9,691 nucleotides of DNA from NCBI GenBank assembly GCA_003501565.1, contig DNPC01000519.1, positions 1 to 9,691 on the forward strand, written 5' to 3'. The first letter of the stretch is position 1. The number at the start of each line of letters is the position of its first letter. Shown one piece after another: positions 5,826-9,691 of the stretch. The DNA is from Planctomycetaceae bacterium. Lineage in GTDB: Bacteria; Planctomycetota; Planctomycetia; Pirellulales; Pirellulaceae. The notes under the pieces were generated by a model, which worked only from the letters and a program-made list of their open reading frames with translations, was not told where the DNA came from and ran no database searches. The position numbers and the translations under genes were made by a program.

Positions 5826-6908
5826 ATGAAAATCGTTGACTTCAAGATTGCCCGCAAGCTCGCGTTACTGGCATTGTGTGGCATTGGCTTGACCGGCTGC
5901 AAGTCGGCAACATGGATGCCCGGCAGCAAGCTATTGTCCTCATGGAATCGGGATCCCGATCCTTCGCTGCTGGCTAGCGATACCGAAAACGAATACCCGG
6001 CCAGCCCAGCGGACCAGTTCGAACCAGCCAACGTTGCGTCAATCGGCAACTCCGGCGGAGCATCCACATCACTGGCGGCCAACCGCAGTGCTGCGGGAGC
6101 TGGCCTGGCTGCCTCTGCGAACGGCTACGGCGCCAGTGGATACAGCACGGGGCAGTACCAAACCGGTGGTTACCCCGGCGGCACGTCAGGTAGTAGCCCA
6201 TACGGTAGCACGAACACTCCAGACGTCACGCTCCCAACTGACGTGGCCAACAGTTTGGCCAGTGGCACGTCCGGCTCGAGCCCATACGGTGGCGCTGCGA
6301 GCACATCGGGACAATCAGCGTATGGCACCGCGGGCTATGGTCAAAACACCTACGGCAGCCAAGTCAACACAAACTCCGGTTCAACTCCGGCCTATCCTGC
6401 ATCAGGGACGGCGGGCAGCTACGCCACACAGTCAAGCACCGCTGGCTACGCGACCAGCGGCGGATCTGCCTACGGTTCACCTAGCGCCAGTTATCCCACC
6501 GGTTCAACTGGCAGCTCGATGGCAGCCAGCGGGAATGGCGGCCTCGGAATGCCGAATCTTCCATCAGCACCAGCTGCTAGCTCGTTAGGCGGTCTCCCGA
6601 CTGCGACGTCCTCCGGAGCACTGCCTAGCTCGGCAAGCGCCAGCAGCTCACTTTCCGCCCAATTGCCGAACTTGCCCAACACGGCAACGGCGTCCGGTCC
6701 TGCCCTAGGTGGAACCGCAGACTCATCCGGCACGACCGTGGCAGGTGGCTACTCCATACCATCGGCCTATCAAGGCGCAACGACGCTTGGCGGTTTCGCC
6801 CCAGGAACAACCGGTCGAAGCACCGGATACGACTTCGGAAGCGGTAGCTCGACCGATAAAGCTCCGACCAACACGGCGAGCGGCGCGGGTCAATCGTTCA
6901 TTCGCTAG
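5826..6908 (+). CDS. Low-complexity Gly/Ser/Tyr-rich lipoprotein, unknown function
   Basis: This is a 360-residue predicted lipoprotein that I do not recognise as a named family. Residues 1-25 form a type II signal: a Lys/Arg-containing start, a hydrophobic core, and lipobox LTGC with lipidated Cys25. A short ordered-looking part (26-75) with several Trp follows. The rest is low complexity. Residues 97-230 are rich in Gly, Ser, Thr, Ala and regularly spaced Tyr (YG, AYG, PYG, GYA motifs) and contain GTSGSSPYG twice (119-127 and 147-155; DNA 6180-6206 and 6264-6290). Residues 236-285 are Pro/Leu/Ser/Ala-rich with PNLP twice. The C-terminal 75 residues are again Gly/Ser/Thr-rich. Beyond Cys18 in the signal core there is no Cys other than Cys25. 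It stands alone between flgB and a convergent gene. A surface, matrix or cell-envelope role is a guess. Confidence 0.75.
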   Translation: MKIVDFKIARKLALLALCGIGLTGCKSATWMPGSKLLSSWNRDPDPSLLASDTENEYPASPADQFEPANVASIGNSGGASTSLAANRSAAGAGLAASANGYGASGYSTGQYQTGGYPGGTSGSSPYGSTNTPDVTLPTDVANSLASGTSGSSPYGGAASTSGQSAYGTAGYGQNTYGSQVNTNSGSTPAYPASGTAGSYATQSSTAGYATSGGSAYGSPSASYPTGSTGSSMAASGNGGLGMPNLPSAPAASSLGGLPTATSSGALPSSASASSSLSAQLPNLPNTATASGPALGGTADSSGTTVAGGYSIPSAYQGATTLGGFAPGTTGRSTGYDFGSGSSTDKAPTNTASGAGQSFIR

Positions 6909-6914
6909 AGCGAA
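6901..6914. terminator. Hairpin spanning the lipoprotein stop codon
   Basis: TTCGCT (6901-6906) and AGCGAA (6909-6914) are exact reverse complements around AG, with the TAG stop inside. It lies in the 46-nt gap between convergent genes and could serve both strands. No T-run follows on either side, so it is not a classic intrinsic terminator. Confidence 0.35.
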
Positions 6915-6954
6915 GGATGCCCCGGCAGTAGCTGTCCAGAGACATCTGCGGTGG

Positions 6955-7803
6955 CTACCAGACGATTTCAGAGCTATCGAAGACTGGGCCTTCGATGCAA
7001 GTCCGTTTGAAGTCCCAGTCGCCTGCCGTGCCAACTTTCGCGACGCAGGTAAAGCAGATACCGATCCCACAAGCCATCGGTGTTTCTAGCGAAACTTCGC
7101 ATTTGACACCGTGCTGGCTGGCAATCTTGCTGACAGCTTCCATCATCGGTTCTGGACCGCAGCAAGCGATCCTACGAGACTCAGAACTCGGCTCCGCCAA
7201 CAAACTCTCTAGGTGTTCGGTTACTAGTCCATGGTGCCCGGCAGAACCATCATCAGTGGCGATATGCACTGCCATCGATGCGGCTGCAAAATCGTCCAAT
7301 CCAGCCAAGTAACCCTGAGTGCGAGCGCCATAACAAAGCGATACACGATCCGCGTAACCGTTAGGTCGCAGCGCCGAGTATTGCTGCCCTCCGAGCGCTT
7401 CTTTACCAAGTGCTAAGAACGGTGTTTGGCCTACGCCACCGGCAACCAGTATTAAATGGTCAACTGCTTCAGTTGAAAACCCGTTTCCTAGCGGCCCCCA
7501 GATACTCGCCCAGTCACCGGGACCAAGCTTATCTAGTGCGCTGGTCAGCTTACCCTTCACTAGGTAAACCAGGTCCAAATACCGCTGACCGTCTTGAGTT
7601 GTGCCGACATCGTAGATCGCGAATGCCCGACCAATCAACGGATCGTTGCAATCAGGAATTCGGATCATGAAGAACTGCCCTGGGTTCATATCGGCAGGCA
7701 GCTGATCGGCGAGCAAACGGACCTTGCGCGTGTCTTGGGCGATCAGATCATTGGCCAGAATCTCGGTCGTAATTGACTGAGCACAGTCTGCGAAATGGGC
7801 CAT
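6955..7803 (-). CDS. pyrK: PyrK-type dihydroorotate dehydrogenase electron transfer subunit
   Basis: In the family, PyrK carries FAD and a 2Fe-2S cluster and passes electrons from the PyrD catalytic subunit to NAD+ during UMP synthesis. The 282-residue protein has the ferredoxin-reductase fold in order: an FAD domain at about 10-110 with GRAFAIYDV at 58-66 and GPLGNGF at 103-109; a nucleotide-binding domain with AGGVGQTPF at 121-129 and CGPEPMM at 215-221; and a C-terminal cluster site MACGIGICFTC with Cys245, Cys250, Cys253 and a fourth at Cys269. All four ligands are present. The ATG has AAGGA about 8 nt upstream. No pyrD or other pyrimidine gene is in the window. A related flavin reductase such as a sulfhydrogenase gamma-like subunit is the main alternative, but the cluster motif favours PyrK. 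Confidence 0.83.
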   Translation of the reverse strand: MAHFADCAQSITTEILANDLIAQDTRKVRLLADQLPADMNPGQFFMIRIPDCNDPLIGRAFAIYDVGTTQDGQRYLDLVYLVKGKLTSALDKLGPGDWASIWGPLGNGFSTEAVDHLILVAGGVGQTPFLALGKEALGGQQYSALRPNGYADRVSLCYGARTQGYLAGLDDFAAASMAVHIATDDGSAGHHGLVTEHLESLLAEPSSESRRIACCGPEPMMEAVSKIASQHGVKCEVSLETPMACGIGICFTCVAKVGTAGDWDFKRTCIEGPVFDSSEIVW

Positions 7804-7958
7804 CTTAGGTTTCCTTACACGATAAGGGGCTTTGGGTTTGGTCTGGCCAGCTCACCTAGCCAAGGACGGCACCATGTCATTGGCGCTTCCGTTTAGCGCT
7901 TGCGGAAAAAGACGAAAAACCGGCTGGCGTGAATCCTAGCGTATCTCACGACGTCGGC
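7804..7958 (-). other. Gap between pseudouridine synthase and pyrK
   Basis: This 155-nt minus-strand gap contains the pyrK ribosome site (complement of 7811-7816) and two T-rich runs about 35-50 nt after the pseudouridine synthase stop codon. I see no strong GC-rich stem just before those runs, so a terminator cannot be claimed. Whether pyrK is co-transcribed with the upstream gene is open. Confidence 0.4.
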
Positions 7959-9551
7959 CTATCGTCGACGTGACTTAGCTCCGCCTTTCCCACCGCTAGG
8001 GCCGCCGCGTCCTTTGTTCGCGCGACCGCCACTTCCTTTTGAGGGACCGCGCCCGGAACCTGACCGCGTTGCTCCTCGCTTGGTTGCGGCCGGTTTTGCG
8101 CCGCGTGCGCCGGTCCGTGCTCCGCGTGCGCCGGTCCGTGCGCCGCGTGTGCCGGTCCGTGCTCCGCGTGCCGTGGACTTCTGGCTACCACTACCGCCCG
8201 CGTTGGCCGAACTCTGCTTGCTTCTTCCGCTGGGCGAGCGTTTACGCCCACGCGCTCCTGAACTCCCACGCACTGCCTTTCGGTCAGCCGAACCTCGGCG
8301 ACCGCTGCGCTGCCGTCCTTGTCGATTACTTTTGGCTTGGTCCGCCTTGGAATCTGTATCGCTTGAATAGCCGAAACCACCTTCGTCGTCTTCCGAGCCG
8401 ATGACGCTCCCGAATTTTGCCTCACCGCCGAAACCGCCAACGAAATCATCGTCATAGGCATCCGCGAACTCGTCATCGTATTCTTCGAATGCTTGGCTTT
8501 CATTCTCTAGCAAATCTACTTGTTCAGCGCTTAGCACTAGCTCGTCGTCATTGACCTGAAATTCAGCATCACTACCGACTAAATCATGATCACTGCTGGT
8601 AGCATCCACGGTGTCCAAGGGGGTGACCGTCGGTTTGCCAGGACGGACCTCTTTTGGTGGTGACGCTAAATTGCGTGCCGGAGGGCTCGTCGTTTCGACG
8701 CTCTGTTTCCGACCGGACTTTGCGGCGGAGGCTTTCTCACCCTGCTGTCCTTCAGCTCGCTGAACAGATTTCTTAGTTGCTTTGGACAGCGCATAGAGAG
8801 CTTTGACTTCCTGCCCTGTTAACATCCGTGAGGCACCGACGGGCAGCTGCCCTAAACGGAGGTTGCCGATTGCAATCCGACGCAGCAAGACCACTTTGTG
8901 GCCGGCCCTAGCCAGTATCCGGCGAATCTCCCTGTTCTTACCCTCCGAGAGGACGATTTCGAGCTCGGTACAGCCTTTACGGTTCCGGCGAATCGTCGCA
9001 CCATCGATCCTGGCAATTCCCTCTGCCAAGTAAACGCCTTTGCGGAGCTTGGCGAGTTCCTCTGTTGTCATGTTGCCAGCGACAACCACAAAATAGGTTT
9101 TTTGAACACGATATTTTGGGTGTGCAAGTCGCTGTGCAAGATCACCATCGTTAGTTAACAAGATTAGGCCTTGGCTACTCTTGTCGAGACGCCCAACAGA
9201 GAAGACTCGTTCTTGCTCAGGTATCAAGTCAATGACGCGCATACGTCCACTTGGGTCGCTGTTGGTCGATAGCACACCAGGCGGTTTGTTAAGTGCGATG
9301 TAGACCAATTTCGGCCTGCGCAGCAGTTCACCGTCAACCTTGATTTTGCTTTGAGTCGGATCAAGTCGAAATGCCAGATCGGTAATGATCTCGCGGTCCA
9401 CTTCGACGCGTCCCTGTACGACCAACTCCTCAACTTCCCGTCGGCTGCCCAGACCAGCGGAGGCCAGCACTTTGTTGATTCTCTGCAGACTCGGATCACG
9501 AGGGCGCGGATTGCGGGAACGTCTACTGGATTTTGCCACGGAAGGGCTCAC
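7959..9551 (-). CDS. RluB/RsuA-family pseudouridine synthase with long disordered tail
   Basis: This enzyme should convert a uridine in rRNA to pseudouridine; the 23S site modified by RluB is the likeliest target, but that is inference. In the 530-residue protein, an S4 RNA-binding domain at about 22-70 (QRINKVLASAGLGSRRE) precedes the catalytic domain at about 83-255. That domain has GRLDKSSQGLILLTNDGDL at 120-138 with catalytic Asp123, KTYFV at 151-155, and EGKNREIRRIL at 203-213. The enzyme core ends near 255. The remaining 275 residues look disordered: a Lys/Ser/Pro linker, an acidic Phe/Gly-dotted block (about 328-400), then a very basic Arg/Gly/Ser tail (about 405-530) with the heptad RGARTGx in tandem. 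E. coli RluB is about 290 residues, so this is nearly twice as long. The start is GTG with no in-frame ATG upstream before a stop; a second GTG at 9539 is possible. Confidence 0.88.
   Translation of the reverse strand: MSPSVAKSSRRSRNPRPRDPSLQRINKVLASAGLGSRREVEELVVQGRVEVDREIITDLAFRLDPTQSKIKVDGELLRRPKLVYIALNKPPGVLSTNSDPSGRMRVIDLIPEQERVFSVGRLDKSSQGLILLTNDGDLAQRLAHPKYRVQKTYFVVVAGNMTTEELAKLRKGVYLAEGIARIDGATIRRNRKGCTELEIVLSEGKNREIRRILARAGHKVVLLRRIAIGNLRLGQLPVGASRMLTGQEVKALYALSKATKKSVQRAEGQQGEKASAAKSGRKQSVETTSPPARNLASPPKEVRPGKPTVTPLDTVDATSSDHDLVGSDAEFQVNDDELVLSAEQVDLLENESQAFEEYDDEFADAYDDDFVGGFGGEAKFGSVIGSEDDEGGFGYSSDTDSKADQAKSNRQGRQRSGRRGSADRKAVRGSSGARGRKRSPSGRSKQSSANAGGSGSQKSTARGARTGTRGARTGARGARTGARGAKPAATKRGATRSGSGRGPSKGSGGRANKGRGGPSGGKGGAKSRRR
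8101..8173 (-). repeat. Three 21-bp tandem repeats plus partial unit, within the pseudouridine synthase gene
   Basis: Units lie at 8101-8121, 8122-8142 and 8143-8163, with a partial copy at 8164-8173. They differ at only one or two positions each. On the coding (minus) strand they encode the heptad RGARTGx (about residues 460-486). The length of 21 bp keeps the frame, so copy number could change without breaking the protein. Confidence 0.8.
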
Positions 9552-9691
9552 TTCTGTCGATTCTGCATTCGCGGTTTGCGAAAGCGAGTTTTATCAGGCG
9601 AATTCGAGCCATCCAATTGCTCGTTCGGCCTCTATATATTCCTGGATCGCTGCTCAACCCAGTCACGAAACTTAGAACCTATCCGAAAACC
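9552..9691 (-). promoter_or_regulatory. Upstream region of the pseudouridine synthase gene
   Basis: This 140-nt edge region reads upstream of the GTG start on the minus strand. An A/T block with TATATA (complement of 9633-9638) could be a -10 element about 80 nt before the start, but no good -35 lies at 16-18 nt. A seven-codon frame, ATG (9571) to TGA (9551-9549 region), ends overlapping the GTG start. No other gene is visible. Confidence 0.3.

Noticed and set aside
6034..6588. Long second plus-strand frame inside the lipoprotein gene
   Set aside because: It comes from the biased composition of the lipoprotein gene; it has no ribosome site and no domain.
8014..8404. Plus-strand frames rich in Arg, Pro, Ala and Val
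   Set aside because: They are antisense reflections of the repeat-coding tail of the pseudouridine synthase.
1..9691. CRISPR arrays, tRNA/rRNA genes, insertion sequences, phage or toxin-antitoxin genes
   Set aside because: No supporting sequence was seen on either strand; the coding content is housekeeping and envelope genes.

Overview
The window looks like a chromosomal segment of a Gram-negative, flagellated bacterium with moderately high GC. Protein style suggests a planctomycete, probably near the Pirellulaceae. The hints are long low-complexity tails, weak and variable Shine-Dalgarno sites, scattered flagellar genes and an Mla system reduced to E-F-D. This assignment rests on recognition of family style, not on a search. 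No rRNA, tRNA, CRISPR array, insertion sequence or phage gene was seen.

Layout. (1) 1-144: a non-coding edge with three tandem 14-bp repeat units. (2) 145-3410, minus strand: a three-gene transporter operon, read mlaE (permease), mlaF (ATPase), mlaD (MCE-domain subunit). It should move phospholipids between the inner and outer membranes. (3) 3411-3687: a divergent intergenic region with a perfect hairpin. (4) 3688-5458, plus strand: trmD (tRNA m1G37 methyltransferase), then a FlgN-like flagellar chaperone, then flgB (proximal rod protein). (5) 5459-5825: a 367-nt non-coding stretch with several inverted repeats and a terminator- or attenuator-like element. (6) 5826-6908, plus strand: a 360-residue low-complexity lipoprotein rich in Gly, Ser, Ala, Thr and Tyr, of unknown function. 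(7) 6955-7803, minus strand: a PyrK-type FAD/2Fe-2S electron-transfer protein, convergent with the lipoprotein gene. (8) 7959-9551, minus strand: an RluB/RsuA-family pseudouridine synthase carrying a disordered tail of about 260 residues.

How the genes relate. MlaE, MlaF and MlaD form one transporter. The FlgN-like protein and FlgB are a plausible flagellar pair, but the usual next genes (flgC, fliE, fliF) do not follow. TrmD and the pseudouridine synthase both modify RNA but sit in separate units. PyrK serves pyrimidine synthesis, and its catalytic partner PyrD is not in the window.

Most of the window is conserved housekeeping. I found no clear sign of a new defence, mobile or biosynthetic system. 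The least explained items are the low-complexity lipoprotein with its structured leader and the long charged tail of the pseudouridine synthase.
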